DNA of 64,000 nt from Aphis gossypii (lineage: Eukaryota > Arthropoda > Insecta > Hemiptera > Aphididae). The notes below the pieces were generated by a model. That model saw only the letters and a list, made by a program, of their open reading frames with translations, had not been told where the DNA came from and did not search any database. Each line of letters opens with the position of its first letter. Within the stretch, counting starts at the first letter, position 1. The stretch covers positions 6,696,001 to 6,760,000 of the forward strand of contig NC_065532.1 of assembly GCF_020184175.1 (NCBI RefSeq), written 5' to 3'. Position numbers and translations under genes: made by a program. Below are positions 47,300 through 58,616 of this stretch, in pieces.

Positions 47300-48990
47300 C
47301 GAAAAGTTTAAGTCTTATTAAGTTCAGTTTTGACTTTTAAACTCGACCGGTTACTTTTCAATATAATTTAACCACTTTAAATTAACAGAGTGATTTATTT
47401 ATCCAAACGGGCTAAAAGCCCAATGCACGTGGAATGTATACTACTTGTAATGAAATAGGTGATGTAAAATATAATTATGAACGAGTAACGAGTAATAAAA
47501 AAGGAAAAGCAGTGGAAAATAAGAATATTAAAAAGACTCGATAGAGTGAAAATTAAAAAATTCAATTTGGGTATTATAGGCTAATCTAGTGGTTCTATTT
47601 ATAAACTTTTATTTTTTTTTCATTTTTATAAATAGTCGACTGAGTTAAAAAAATCGACCATTATTTTAAGGTGTGCAGTGTGTACTGATAAAAACATTGC
47701 AAAATTACATACATGAACTTTGCACTATATTTAAATCCATCTTGTTAATTTACTATAGGTTCAACTGCCTTGTAATATTATTGTTAAGGAAAAATACCGA
47801 CTACAGAGGTAGTGTCGAAGAAATATAAGTAAATAGTTTTTCGGATATTATATACTCTAATAGTCAAGACCTAGTGACTTCGGTATAGTGTTTCCTCCTC
47901 TCCGTTATAGGCTGATTTCGCGTTTCTTACGATTCTACCGACTAGTCTAGTTTCTCGTACCGTCCGTACTCTCTTCCGCGTTTCCACCCCCCCCCCCCTA
48001 CTCGTCTACAGACATAATCGTCCCTCATTATTTGTAAGACGCTTCACCGTAAACTTACGATCTAATATAGATATAGTTTTTTTTTTTTTTTCATAACATC
48101 GATGTATACAAATATCACTCCGTTACGCGTTCATGCTTCAATCGTCGCGCTTTCAGGCGTAAATAAACGCATATTATTATTAATAACTAAAATAAATTAT
48201 AAAAATTGCCGTGTAGAAATAATAGTTTTATAAGCGGTTTCTCCCGCGGTTCTATCCTCTTTCTTTCGCCCATCACTTGCAACCCGAATACGTACGTGCG
48301 TATGCGCAATAGCATTTTCGCGGACATTCACAATTATTCGTTATAATAATGAACACGTATCGTAAGGTAGTTTATACAGATGGACTCGCGGGGTATGCGC
48401 TTCGTTAAATTTCGCCGGGCACCCCGGGTCGGCAAAACAGCAGTCGCGGTCACCAGTCGTAAATAATAATCGGCTACGTATTTATTCGGTGCGCGTAATC
48501 CGTGCCCTCGAAAACGCTAAAAAATATACAACTAATTATACACGGCGGCGACGACCCGCGGTGGATACGGTAAAAAATATTATGTATAATATGATTAATA
48601 CATTAGTCGCCCCGGAGATGGAGACGTCGCGATCGCACACGTGCGCGAGTATCGACTGCGCGCGTTAATATAGAATACAACATTATATGATTTATGCACG
48701 CCGATGATTATGCTGGTCGTCGCCACCACCGAAGTCCGCGGTGGGTAATTATTAAGTAAAAAATTACTCGAAGAACGATAATCTCGTACAGTCCTAGAAC
48801 ATCGCGAGTATATAGCATAGCCGCGGTGTAATGGATTTTTACTTTCTCGCCAGGTGTATTAATATCTGTATACGCTCGCTGACAATGGGGTTTCGGTTTT
48901 GAATATCGTGGCACGCGTTCGGATATTCTGATATAACGTAATATTTAATTTAATATCGTAAGGTATATAATATGAGCATATTATAGACGC
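47300..48990. other. Non-coding DNA
   Basis: Contains a C run near 47987-47998, T runs, and CpG-containing patches at 48240-48470 and 48540-48670. No frame I can support. Confidence 0.5.
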
Positions 48991-49470
48991 GTTGAATCGC
49001 TGCTCAACCGCCGACAACAGCGCAGCGAGCGGATCGCCCGGAGAGGTTGTTTTCAAAAGTCAAGGTGCCTGCGACCGAGTGGGTGAAGTTGATCTGCATC
49101 GACGAGCAATTATTGCTATGTGGAACAATTTTTTTCCTCTCTTTATTATTATTATTATTATTTTATATATTTATTTATTTATTTATTATTATTATTATTA
49201 TATTTTTTTTTTTGCTCTCTCTCCCGACACTAGCACCTCTGCAGGCGGCACTAATTATATGAGCGCCGCCGCCCGTCAATCGCGCTGTTTCTTCTCCCGC
49301 GCGCGATCCTTCTGGTCCGGCGCCCCCGGCCGGACAACACACACTCGGCTACTCGACCGCCTTGGATTAGCCTCGTGTGTGCGCATAACACACCGCCAAG
49401 TCACGAATGTGGCTGCAGCAGCAGACCTATACACTATCGGGTGCAGTATAAGAGTGTGCATATACATATA
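48991..49470. other. CpG-rich block with ambiguous open frames
   Basis: One plus-strand frame near 49047 reads KVKVPATEWVKLICIDEQ. On the minus strand an acceptor-like CTCGTCGATGCAG leads to INFTHSVAGTLTFENNLSG. An ATT microsatellite splits the block at about 49142-49200, and the distal part (49230-49420) is very GC-rich. A promoter or exon is possible but strand cannot be decided. Confidence 0.3.
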
Positions 49471-51020
49471 GCGTATATGTATCTTAGCGTGCGTGTGTAC
49501 AAATTATATATGAACAAGTATACGCGTCGGAGCGGGTAAATATTCGTATATTCAATACTTCAATCGGTGATATTCGACATCATCGTCGAGTACTATGACG
49601 TCCAATGACGACAAACTTTAAAGTTTGCGTGTTTTTTAGTTTTTTACGCCTTTAAACTTGGTAGATCCTACCTGTTTAGAATCCACTGTATTCTTAAAAT
49701 ATAATTGTAAAATAACTACTGTGAAATGCAAATTTCGCTCTAATATCTGAATAATTCATTACGATCATAATCGTTAATTTTACATTATATTTTTACGAAC
49801 ATAATGATAAATTGTTATGACTAATGGCGCTTAAGAGTTTTAAACATTATTAGTCATCACGTTCGATCACAACTGCAGTGTATGATATTTGCTTATTTAT
49901 AACGTGTGAGATACGAAAGAAAAACAATCCTGCAGTTTAGATTATAGCAGGAAATCATAGTTTTCCACCAAGCAGACAGCTTCATGATACAGATAACCAC
50001 TGAGAGGGGGGTGGGAAATGTGTGTTTAAGAGTTGGGAAAATCACTTCACTAATGCACGACAGAGAAGACGGTGAAATTATACTCTTGCCGCAGATTTAG
50101 GTCATGTACAATGTGAAGGGTGCTTGATACAGAAGACGTAAAATAGGTGCAGTGGTCGGGTAGAACTGTAGAAGATTGAAGTGTTTGAGGAAAATAAATA
50201 TAACGTAGACCTAAGGATTTCTTGACTACGAAATCGGACTATTTACGGATATTTTTTTATTATCAACCACTACTTGAGCAGAAAACTCTAATATTTACGT
50301 CACAACAAACCACTCCATACGTCATATAACAATTATAACAACAAAAAGCGAAAAAAAATAGACGATTTTGGCTGGGACTATAAATGGCGGTGAATAGTGA
50401 TATTCGCTGCAAATTATCACTCAGTCTGACTATACACAACGAATTTTGCGAAACAGATTCGTTGAATATTTTCGCTGTAATTTTTTTCATTGGATAGTCA
50501 TACTGGTACGTTCATGCGGTATTAATGTATACTGTATAGGTATAAAATAATTAAATATCAGTGTTCACATTAACCCTAAAACCATTTCATATGTATAATT
50601 TATTTTATTAAAATAAATTGATGAATCATAGCAAAAAAATTAATGCTATTTTTTGATTGTTCTGAATTATTTTGTCAGTATACTTACAGGAAATGTCTTA
50701 GTATAATTTACATAATTAATATAATTGATAAAAAATAACATGATGACTAAAACAAAATCTACAAAACTGTATTAGTTATAATTGTATTAGTAAGATATCA
50801 TATGATTATCATATGATAAAAGTAAATAATTTAATTATTATTAGTATTTATAGTAAAAATAAAACACAGTATCAAGGTTGAATTTAGGGTGTGGACGCCG
50901 AAGATTCGTCTCCAGGAGTAGTTTTTCCTTAATCAGCAACAGGTTAACCAAGTATAGCAGATCAAATAAAAATATGCTTACGACCGTGTATTCCCTATGT
51001 ATGGGAATAAGAATATATTA
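49471..51020. other. Non-coding DNA
   Basis: A stretch at 49950-50200 is less AT-rich than its flanks and may be an old transposon fragment, but no motif is recognisable. A palindrome lies at 50796-50818. Confidence 0.45.
50796..50818. repeat. Perfect 10-bp palindrome
   Basis: TATCATATGA, TTA, then TCATATGATA. Each arm contains CATATG, itself a palindrome. Function unknown; chance is possible in this base composition. Confidence 0.85.
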
Positions 51021-51260
51021 TTATGATTGTTTTGACACTAACACCGAAACATTTTCTCGGGAAAAAAAGAAAGAGTTCACATATCGGCCGTTGGGATAGG
51101 TCAGCCAAATGTCTGTGTCTGGGTTTCGGATTGGATGGTAGATATACTGAGTGTTGTAGAGATACAGTGGGGTAGGACGTCGGAGTCGGAAAGGATCGGG
51201 TAAGACCTTGATCGACTTACGGGTTACAACACACGTGTAAACAGATACACACACACACAC
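51021..51260 (-). CDS. Candidate exon or pseudogene fragment
   Basis: A 79-codon minus-strand frame with notably balanced codons. It reads SIKVLPDPFRLRRPTPLYLY, then NTQYIYHPIRNPDTDIWL and TYPNGRYVNSFFFSREN before the stop at 51021-51023. It has no ATG and starts in a CA/GT microsatellite, so it would be an internal or terminal exon, or a fragment. The acceptor could be the AG in ACCCGTAAG at about 51220. The composition differs clearly from the surrounding AT-rich DNA. Family not recognised. Confidence 0.33.
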   Translation of the reverse strand: MCVCVSVYTCVVTRKSIKVLPDPFRLRRPTPLYLYNTQYIYHPIRNPDTDIWLTYPNGRYVNSFFFSRENVSVLVSKQS

Positions 51261-51420
51261 ATATACACATCACTTATATACATCGTATAAATAGTTTATG
51301 CGATAAAATGTGTTTTATTGATATTAAACACGTTCGAGTATCCGTGTAATTTCGTTATGAGATTAACATTCGACGACGAACAGTATTTCGCGCGAGTATA
51401 TTGGAGACGCCGCCCGCAAC

Positions 51421-51477
51421 CTCGCGGGTGCTCTCGCCGTGACCCGTCTTCACCCGACTGACCTCCACCGAGGGGCA
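51421..51477 (-). CDS. Candidate 19-codon internal exon
   Basis: A minus-strand acceptor (CATACACCGGCAG) opens a phase-0 frame reading CPSVEVSRVKTGHGESTRE, ending at GAG followed by GTTGCG. About 16 of 19 third bases are G or C, and the peptide reads like an extracellular or enzyme segment. The donor is weak; an alternative GAG followed by GTCAGT lies inside. It cannot be joined in phase to the 47.2 or 41.8 kb minus-strand candidates without further exons. Confidence 0.3.
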
Positions 51478-51785
51478 CTGCCGGTGTATGATAATATTAT
51501 TATTATTATTATCATATACATGCAATATTATTTGTACATTTTAATATCATATTATCTACTTGTTTGTTCTGGAGCCGCCGCGACCTGACGTAACGCCCTC
51601 CGCCCGACGTGCATTACAAATATATGTGTATATATAATATTGTATTAAACGCCCGTAGGGTCCCTTCACTCTGCCCGTCCCCGTGTCCGGCGCGCTTCGA
51701 TTTTTATAATTTTTTTTTTTTTCATTTCATTCTTTTACAGTTTACACAATCGCACTTAACGTGATAATAACATAATAATATCGCA

Positions 51786-52120
51786 GGTTATCCAGGTCGG
51801 CCGCGGCGTGCACGTGCCGTCGCCACCGGATCGATTTGTATATGTATATACCTAAAAGTGTGCTTGTGCATAATTCCCTCTTAGCGCGCCAGTGGCACGC
51901 AGTAATGTCTAATATTATGTATAGGTGGTTTATCTTCTCTTTAAGTCTTGAGAACGAAATTCGATTTTCGAGATTAAAAGTCCAGCGGTTTAAACGGCTG
52001 CTTAAGTCGAGATCGTTTTGCGAAAAGCCACTGATAAATAGGTCACGCGTATTGTTTTATTCATTTATTCAGTTATTATTGATCTCTTATCAATATGTAA
52101 TGCAAATACTTGGATATTGA
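51786..52120 (+). CDS. Candidate terminal exon, 92 residues from ATG 51842
   Basis: A very strong acceptor lies upstream (T-rich tract ending CTTTTACAG at about 51740), and a second, ATATCGCAG, ends at 51785. From the latter one frame is open to TGA at 52118-52120. From ATG 51842 it reads MYIPKSVLVHNSLLARQWHA, then FSRLKVQRFKRLLKSRSF and a hydrophobic tail LLLISYQYVMQILGY. A competing frame just after the acceptor reads VIQVGRGVHVPSPPDRF with GC-rich third bases and meets a GTATAT donor at 51838. Splicing here is likely; the frame is uncertain. Confidence 0.33.
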
Positions 52121-52827
52121 AGATATCGATGACGTAACCAAGATGAGAGATCAGAAGGTGCGGTTGTATCCGGACCCGTTTTTTTCTCTTAATATTGTAT
52201 AGTTTCAATTATATGTTAATGATTTGAAACACACATACTTGAATTTAATTTTAATTTTATAAACATCGTTTATAGATGTCTTTTTGAAATCTTAAAATGT
52301 AATCATATATTTTATATTCCGCTATTCTAAATATTTGGCGACCTTTTCAAATATCAAACATCGTGAATGCCTCCGAAATGTTATGAATGATGAATATGCC
52401 GTTAATATAGGACCGGACCTAACCGGGACCGTTCATGGAGTGTTTTCTTTGACAAAAAATGACATTTTTTGAAGTAGGATATATGTATATAGTAATATAC
52501 ATCTGATTCGCTATATCGCAAACATAACGTGTTATGATCACGCGAGGCGATCACTCTTACTAAAAACGAAAAAGAACATTCGCAGACATCGATTAGTACA
52601 AAAATAATAATAATAATAATAAATAAACACGCGACTGAAGAGTATAAAATAGAATATTAACATAATAATACTATATTCGTCGTCGATTCTCTCAGAATCT
52701 AAATTTAAAAACTAAAGACTCGTTTTCTTCGGGAAGAAGATTGAGCTGCTGCTCAACAGTCATAATGATATAGCTGCTGTATTGTAAAAATATAATATGG
52801 GAGGTACCTTTACTATCGTTCGTAACA
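52121..52827. other. Non-coding DNA
   Basis: AT-rich with a short AAT run near 52605-52622. Nothing recognisable. Confidence 0.55.
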
Positions 52828-53172
52828 ATGCGTGTGTATCAATATATATTATTATTTATTATACAGACAGGCGTATTACGAGCGTATGACAAAAAAAAAA
52901 AAAAACGGTTTATTATAAATTTTATTTCGGAAGGAAGGGCCCCGTCTCTACATATAATGTATGCGCAGATCCCCGGAGATTATAGCGGTTCGATGGATGA
53001 TGGATGGCGATCGCAGCGGCAGTGCGTCTCGCGCATTATATTATTATTACTATTACTATTATCATATATTATCATATCATATTATATTATAATATATACG
53101 CAGGTAGTGCGACTACGTGAGCATGTCGTCCGTCGGGACAGGATGGCGGCACGCGCGACGTTAATATTATAG
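52828..53172 (+). CDS. Weak candidate ORF, 114 residues
   Basis: The ATG at 52828 opens a signal-peptide-like start (MRVYQYILLFIIQTGVLRA), a poly-Lys from an A run, a polar part (YAQIPGDYSGSMDDGWRSQ), an Ile-Leu-rich stretch encoded by an ATT microsatellite, and a basic end (VVRRDRMAARATLIL). Frames cross two simple repeats that lack stops, which inflates length. The polar part is GC-richer and may be a genuine exon. Confidence 0.22.
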   Translation: MRVYQYILLFIIQTGVLRAYDKKKKKRFIINFISEGRAPSLHIMYAQIPGDYSGSMDDGWRSQRQCVSRIILLLLLLLSYIIISYYIIIYTQVVRLREHVVRRDRMAARATLIL

Positions 53173-54820
53173 GTTAGGTATTATATATATATATAAGCAG
53201 CATTGCTGCTGCTGTTTGGTATTTAGGGCGTGTGCGGACGCGATTAGCTCGCGGGAGCCCCGCGGAATCAGAACTATACGACAAAGATCACGGCGCGTCG
53301 ATATATTAAATATTGTTATTTCGTTGTCGTTATTACTATATTATATTATTATAAATATTATACGAGTACGACTGCCGGCGGGTCACCCGATGTCCCGAAA
53401 ATAACAATACATCATTAAATCGGTAGGTAATAATAATAATAATAATAATAGTATCGTATGGACCGGATAGAATATTGTGCCCCGCACATTATTTAGTATA
53501 GGCCCGTCCCCCGCTCGCGCAGCGCAGTGTTTACATAACGCGGATTTGAATAATTTCACGATATCATCTCGTCGCAGCATTGTAATAATACACTTATTTA
53601 ATATTATTATATAGTTGAGCTTAAGGTGGAATTCACTTTGGTAAGAGTTGAATAATAAAAAAAAAAAACACTGAGTACGAATGTGATTTTATTCAAAGTA
53701 AACAAGTCGAGTATTAAGTAGTAAGTATAAATATATACATATTATAATAATGCATGCGAACGCACTTAAAAATCAAAAACTAAATATTCCTTTTTAAATT
53801 GTAATCATAACGACACGAACAACAAAATTAAACTGTTTTATCAACTTTCAACAATTTAGCATCACATTATCACTGCATCGATTTATAGAAAAAATAAAAT
53901 AAAATTCAGTAATTAGTTTAGTCATATTTCATTTTTCAAGAAATAATTGAGTACAAATCGAAGTCATCTAGTACTATCTACATCATCCCTGCAGTTTAGA
54001 GTGTCTATTATAATAATATACTGGTATACATATTTTATAAAATTATTTTACTTTGCATTTTGAAAAACATAATAATATAATCAATTAAATTACATCAATT
54101 GTCCACGTATAAACTGTTTTACTATTTACTTTTTATTGTGTAATGATAATCCTCTAATTATTACTTTTAAAACATTATTTTTCCAAACTAGGTACACAAC
54201 CCATAATGGTTAAAGGAAAATTTTTAATAAAAGTAAGCATTCGAAGTATGATTTTCGATTTTTGACGTTTGTGCTAGTTATATGGACTTAGTTCAGCGGA
54301 GGAGATTGAAGCATCTACGAGTGTATGATTATAATCTCAAGCAAATTTCTTAACCTAATTATTACAATTCTGAATATTGCATTATATAATATTATTTTAT
54401 AGTCTATATACTGTGTAAAATATATGTGTGCATAGAAAAAACCAGGTAAATATCCACTTACCCTACTCTCTCCCTCAAACCCATCGGATCGTAGACGGAT
54501 TTTGAGTTCGCTAAACCCGAGTGCGACGGCTACACCACACCGCAAACACACACACGCACGGAGACTTTCGAGCTGCGGTCATCGTTGGAATTCGCGATCC
54601 AGCCCGCGGGTCGTATATATACGGTCCGACGAGCATCGTCTGCACCAAGTAGCGCGTTTTGCGTACACCGCGGGCGAGGTTGCACGTATTCTTTTTATTA
54701 TTATTATTATTATTTATATGGTAAATAATATTATATAGGTATACGACTACTAGTGACGATTATGTTACGTCGTCGGCGGCAAAGATGAACTCCGCAGGAA
54801 AGTATAGCGTTTCTTCGCAG
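53173..54820. other. Non-coding DNA with CpG patches
   Basis: CpG-rich patches at 53220-53300, 53370-53570 and 54480-54690. A TATATATA at about 54614-54621 in the last could be a plus-strand TATA box for the next locus. An ATG at 54785 opens 27 codons (MNSAGKYSVSSQRSCPIF and onward) ending at 54868; unsupported otherwise. 53640-54480 is plain AT-rich DNA. Confidence 0.4.
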
Positions 54821-55107
54821 AGATCGTGTCCGATTTTTGCCACTTTCGTGAGCTTGCCGCGCCACTGAACATCATCGCCGCACCTTCGTCGTCGGCAGCG
54901 CAGCAGTCCGTTCTCCGCCCGCCACTGCACACCGATCGTTATATTATCTACGTTACTATTATTATCATCATCGTTCAGCTAGCTGCAGTGGCGTGGTGTG
55001 ACGTCGACGACGGAGACGTCGCGTTGTCAGACCTACTATACGTCGGTGTCGGTTATTTGGAATCGTATTACCGCGGTAACCGCGAGCGTTGCGGCGGGTC
55101 TGTATAG
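54821..55107 (+). CDS. Candidate terminal exon with a membrane-like segment
   Basis: GCGTTTCTTCGCAG ends at 54820 and is a good acceptor. The following frame, entered with two bases, stays open for 95 codons: IVSDFCHFRELAAPLNIIAA, a Ser-Ala-Gln linker, a hydrophobic stretch YIIYVTIIIIIVQLAAVAW, then CDVDDGDVALSDLLYVGVG and RGNRERCGGSV before TAG at 55105-55107. Third bases are GC-rich in several stretches. AATAAA follows at 55201-55206. There is no usable ATG in frame, so it needs an upstream exon. Family not recognised. Part of the hydrophobic stretch comes from an ATT/ATC microsatellite. Confidence 0.35.
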
Positions 55108-55258
55108 GTTAGCGCAACATAATGTCCCGACGCTTCCGCAACGTACCTATCTGTCCGACATTTATCGACTATTATACTATTATTAAACATGTATCGGGTG
55201 AATAAAACGCTGTAGCGACAGAACGATAATTATACGTTTACGAAATAAAATACTGTAG

Positions 55259-55374
55259 ACACGCTCGTTATAGTATACGTAAACGGTTACGCGGTCGGCG
55301 ACGACGGGCAAGATGTGACGAGTTCCACTGCAGTCGCCGCGCGGTGCTCGGAGGCGTTCTTTTACGACCCATAA
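55259..55374 (+). CDS. Weak candidate exon
   Basis: After AATACTGTAG a frame reads TLVIVYVNGYAVGDDGQDV, then TSSTAVAARCSEAFFYDP and a stop, with about 20 of 29 third bases G or C. The minus strand also has an ATG frame (MGRKRTPPSTARRLQWNSS). The CpG-rich composition lowers stop frequency on both strands. Confidence 0.22.
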
Positions 55375-58001
55375 TACCTACTACACACGTCCGAGTTGGG
55401 TACGTCGTGGCCACCGCCACCGCCGCTTGTACTATATAATATTATTATACTTTTATACCGTGGAATATTAATGTTTTTAATCACTTAATATTGCAGCGGC
55501 GTAACGCGGCCGAGGACTTTCTGCACTGGCTACTTATAGCAGGTTGATTCGGCGGGTGTACCGGATCGAAAATAACGGTCGTGAGAAAAATTTCACCGTC
55601 GATAGATGTTCTCACGTTCAGAAGATGTTTCCATACGTCGATTGATGAACATATAAAACCGATATATTACGTAATTAATTGCTTATATTATAATAATATT
55701 AAAGCAACATCAAATATTTTAAAAGTTTTGTAGGTCAAACGTTTTTAACAGGTTTGCAGTTTTTTTTTCAATCTTTTAATTTATTATAAAACGATCAAAG
55801 ATGCGTTTATCAAATTTACAACTTGATAAAACCCTTCATAATATTTATTTACACTATTTATCAAATACACATATGTTTTGTAGAGTTGGCACAACATGAT
55901 CACGTTGGATCATGTTTGATGTGCATACAAAATTAACTCATTATGTCGAAAATTACTTTAAATAAAAGTAATTGGAATTGCGTAGCTCGATTAAAATATA
56001 TTTAACGTTTTAACTTTATTTTAGTATAATATTATAATTCACGTGCATTAATGCATCTCAGAGTTACACAACATTTAAAAAAGAAAAAATTCACACGCGT
56101 TAACGACCATAATGACGTGTAAACGGATGGTAGCCATCCGAGAAACAAATTTTCAACATATAATATTGAATCAGATCTGACGATAGTGATATTATGATTA
56201 CGACGTCCGTGTCGTGAGAAATCACGGCGATATAATATAAAATATATATTTTAAGTTATAACCGAACGAAACTGCAGTCGGTGAAAAATAATAAACCACT
56301 GCTGCAGCATCACATTATGATAACGCCACTAATAATAATACAAAAACACGACGTAGATATATAATGGAAATTAAAAAAAAAAATTACTAAAACATTAGCT
56401 GCCGCTGCACCGCAATACCACATGTAATATTATAATATATACGACTGCACTCCAGAGCACATGGGCGGACGTCGTAAGTATAATAATAATATTATAATAT
56501 AGGAATATACTTTTCGCCATTCGTCAAACGTATAATAATATATTCTTATCTACTGTAGCTCATATACATATAACACATATATATTCTTATCTTACAAATA
56601 TAATATATAGGTACATAGGTTATACGCGCATATTATATAAAATAAACAAATTGTAAAAAAATGCTCAATAATTGCACGCATAAATATATTACGCCGGCCG
56701 TATACTCATATATAATATATACGCGTCTGTATATTATCGTAATAATATTATATTATTATGTATATATACCCGAAGCAGCTATAATATTGTAATATAGTAG
56801 CTGTAGCGGCAATAACGGCCGTTTCGACCGTGGGACGTAGTTTATACTCTGTATGCGCGATCCAGACAGGATAATAATAATAATATTATGCGCGTCGTGT
56901 ATATGTGTATAATATGTATATATATATACCTAAGAGCGGTGCACGGGTTAAAAGGAATATAATTTTCGTTCTCATCCGACTTCTATTTATGCGCCGTTTT
57001 CGCTGCAGCAGGAACACATCTCAATTTTTTCTCTCTCTATCGCGCGCGTTACAATATTAATTCGCCCTCGAGAAATGTACATTCAAGTGCTGCGCAATGC
57101 GTGTGGGAGTACGCGTATATACCTATATATATACAATGTATATTATACATATTATATTGATGTACATAGAGGTACGCACCACGTTTCTACATAGAATTAT
57201 TATTATTATTATTATTATTATTATTTTGTCCGTGTTAGATGTTTTTTTTTATATTCGCGTCCGCGATGATTCCCCGAGTATGCAGTCCATGACTTAAGTC
57301 TCATTATTATGATAATGATAATATATACATAGGTAGGTCCATAATATTTCCAGGGGCGAATAAACAGAATTCCCTACTCCTTAAGTTAGACACTGTTAAC
57401 AAAGATACCTGACCTTACCTTATGATACCTACCTTAGTCACTCGTACTGTATGGGTATTGGGTAATTTAAAAACATCAGTCGTAAGAATATTACTATACT
57501 CAATCTGCAGTAACTGTAAGCAGGTATATAATATTTTGTATTGATAAACCTTATGAAACGTGTATTCAATTAATATTTATAATACATATTCGTGGATAGG
57601 TACCTACTGCTACATAGTGGTAATTTTAAAAGTTAATGCACATTAATCACTACTATTGGCAGTTTAATGTAAATCGTTATAAACAATATAATATAAAATA
57701 GTATATTATTAATAGTATATAGTATATTATACTTCTGTTATAGCAGTGTGTTGTTTTCAATGGTTTTACATGAAAAATTATCGTTTGCTGTTCCAACGTA
57801 TCGCAATATTGATACAATTTGGGACTGTTTACATGTATTTATATTTTTTATAAAATATTATAATTTGTAGTAAATTATACAAGTGATGACCCTCTGAGAG
57901 CGTAAGTATAACATTTCTTATAAAATACTTTACTTTTTATATGAAAGCAATAACTATATTCATGGCTATCATAGTATGATGGGCATATTCTTATACCTAT
58001 T
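55375..58001. other. Non-coding DNA
   Basis: A CpG-rich patch at 55390-55560, then AT-rich DNA with many TATAATATTA words, TA tracts and an ATT microsatellite at 57196-57225. No supported gene. Confidence 0.5.
57196..57225. repeat. (ATT)n microsatellite
   Basis: About 10 ATT units. It encodes the poly-Ile run of a spurious frame at 57097-57297. Confidence 0.95.
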
Positions 58002-58301
58002 ATGTGTTGCCTCTTAACTTTTATTCCTAGATCCGCTCCAAATTATTTCAATTGTTATACTTCAGTATACATCACACAGATAATGTACAATATATTGTCA
58101 ACTATTGCGAGGTTGTGTTATTATTTATACTGTACACTCGAAAGACTACAATGTTGCTTTTGGGTCTGTATATCATCCTATAATATTATAATAAATAGTC
58201 ATATTTATATAATATTGTTGCTGTATTGGTGTTGTAAACCGTTAACCCGGTGGATGCGACGGAGACTTAAACGCACGACACAATGGCGAAGATCACTATA
58301 A
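58002..58301 (+). CDS. Candidate ORF, 99 residues, Cys- and Trp-containing
   Basis: The ATG at 58002 opens MCCLLTFIPRSAPNYFNCYT, then RLCYYLYCTLERLQCCFWVC, a hydrophobic stretch HIYIILLLYWCC and a strongly basic end RWMRRRLKRTTQWRRSL. In the same frame, after a 100-base gap with stops, a second open stretch runs 58404-58616 (SAALLKVIYHVSYFEYV and onward, ending YRFAGCL). Together they might be a decayed or spliced membrane-protein gene. No family recognised; chance remains likely. Confidence 0.27.
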   Translation: MCCLLTFIPRSAPNYFNCYTSVYITQIMYNILSTIARLCYYLYCTLERLQCCFWVCISSYNIIINSHIYIILLLYWCCKPLTRWMRRRLKRTTQWRRSL

Positions 58302-58616
58302 TTTATTGTTTATATTCGTATTTATTACTAGTTGTTGCCAAATTGAAATGTATTAGCAATATAAATACTTTATAAAACTAACGTTTAATCCATACGCAGA
58401 CACGTGGTGTCTGCTGCACTATTGAAAGTAATATATCATGTATCATATTTCGAATACGTATGCGCATATTTTTTATATAATAATGTTACTTATATTATAT
58501 CTACATTGGAGCGTTTTGATATTTACGTTATAATATTTTATAATGTCACAGTTTATCTTACTGTTTACCATTCTTACAATGTACATACCGGTTACCGATT
58601 TGCAGGGTGTCTATAA

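Noticed and set aside
57097..57297. Plus-strand frame with a run of Ile
   Set aside because: The run is the ATT microsatellite and the rest is AT-driven.
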